64,000 nt of DNA from Xanthomonas fragariae (lineage in GTDB: Bacteria; Pseudomonadota; Gammaproteobacteria; Xanthomonadales; Xanthomonadaceae), in assembly GCF_900183975.1 (NCBI RefSeq), contig NZ_LT853882.1, forward strand, positions 620,001 through 684,000. Direction: 5' to 3'. Made by a program: the position numbers and the translations under genes. Under the pieces are notes generated by a model. It saw only the letters and a program-made list of their open reading frames with translations, was not told the origin of the DNA and did no database searches. Shown in pieces: positions 64,000 through 64,000 of the stretch. Position 1 is the first letter of the stretch. Each line of letters begins with the position of its first letter.

Positions 64000-64000
64000 C

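Overview
The window reads as chromosomal DNA of a plant-associated gammaproteobacterium, almost certainly a Xanthomonas. The GC content is high, the fused cysNC, ohr, zapE and leucine-degradation genes match that genus, many IS3 and IS5 family elements are present, and two genes look like type III effectors with HrpX-type PIP boxes. No rRNA or tRNA gene was seen.

Layout. Positions 1-4.7 kb hold sulfate assimilation: cysJ (cut by the window edge) is divergent from cysD-cysNC. 4.98-9.17 kb is a two-gene RND efflux operon. A truncated acetyltransferase gene and an IS3 element follow. 10.7-21.8 kb is a complete type I-F CRISPR-Cas locus: an array of 42 repeats and 41 spacers, then, all on the minus strand, cas1, cas2-3, csy1, csy2, csy3 and csy4. 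21.9-27.8 kb is leucine/isovalerate catabolism (methylcrotonoyl-CoA carboxylase alpha and beta, isovaleryl-CoA dehydrogenase) with a divergent TetR regulator. 27.8-33 kb mixes decayed metal-uptake genes with an intact cytochrome c5 and a secreted nuclease. 33.2-34.4 kb is a probable effector gene (xopR-like). 34.7-43.5 kb is housekeeping and redox genes (hydrolase, zapE, ohr, two aldo-keto reductases, a quinone-type reductase, a methyltransferase, rluE). 43.6-45.2 kb is a TonB-receptor gene broken by IS elements. 45.2-55.8 kb is housekeeping (hrpB helicase, yehS, tatD, an MFS transporter, a sirtuin, an Old Yellow Enzyme, purU). 55.9-57.9 kb is a decayed two-component/RND efflux cluster. 57.9-61.8 kb is three IS elements with small gene remnants between them. 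61.8-64 kb is a large gene for a probable, possibly undescribed, nuclear-targeted type III effector.

Themes. Intact metabolic operons alternate with decay. At least nine broken genes are visible, several of them cut exactly at an IS end or at a MITE-like dispersed repeat. Two near-identical 1234-bp IS3 copies lie in opposite orientation 48.8 kb apart and bracket most of the window, so this block may be invertible. The most interesting item is the effector candidate at the right edge. It has an imperfect PIP box with a correctly spaced -10 box, a basic nuclear-localisation-like stretch, three related helical repeats and a duplicated acidic-aromatic C-terminal module. The xopR-like gene carries the same promoter architecture, so HrpX probably controls both.
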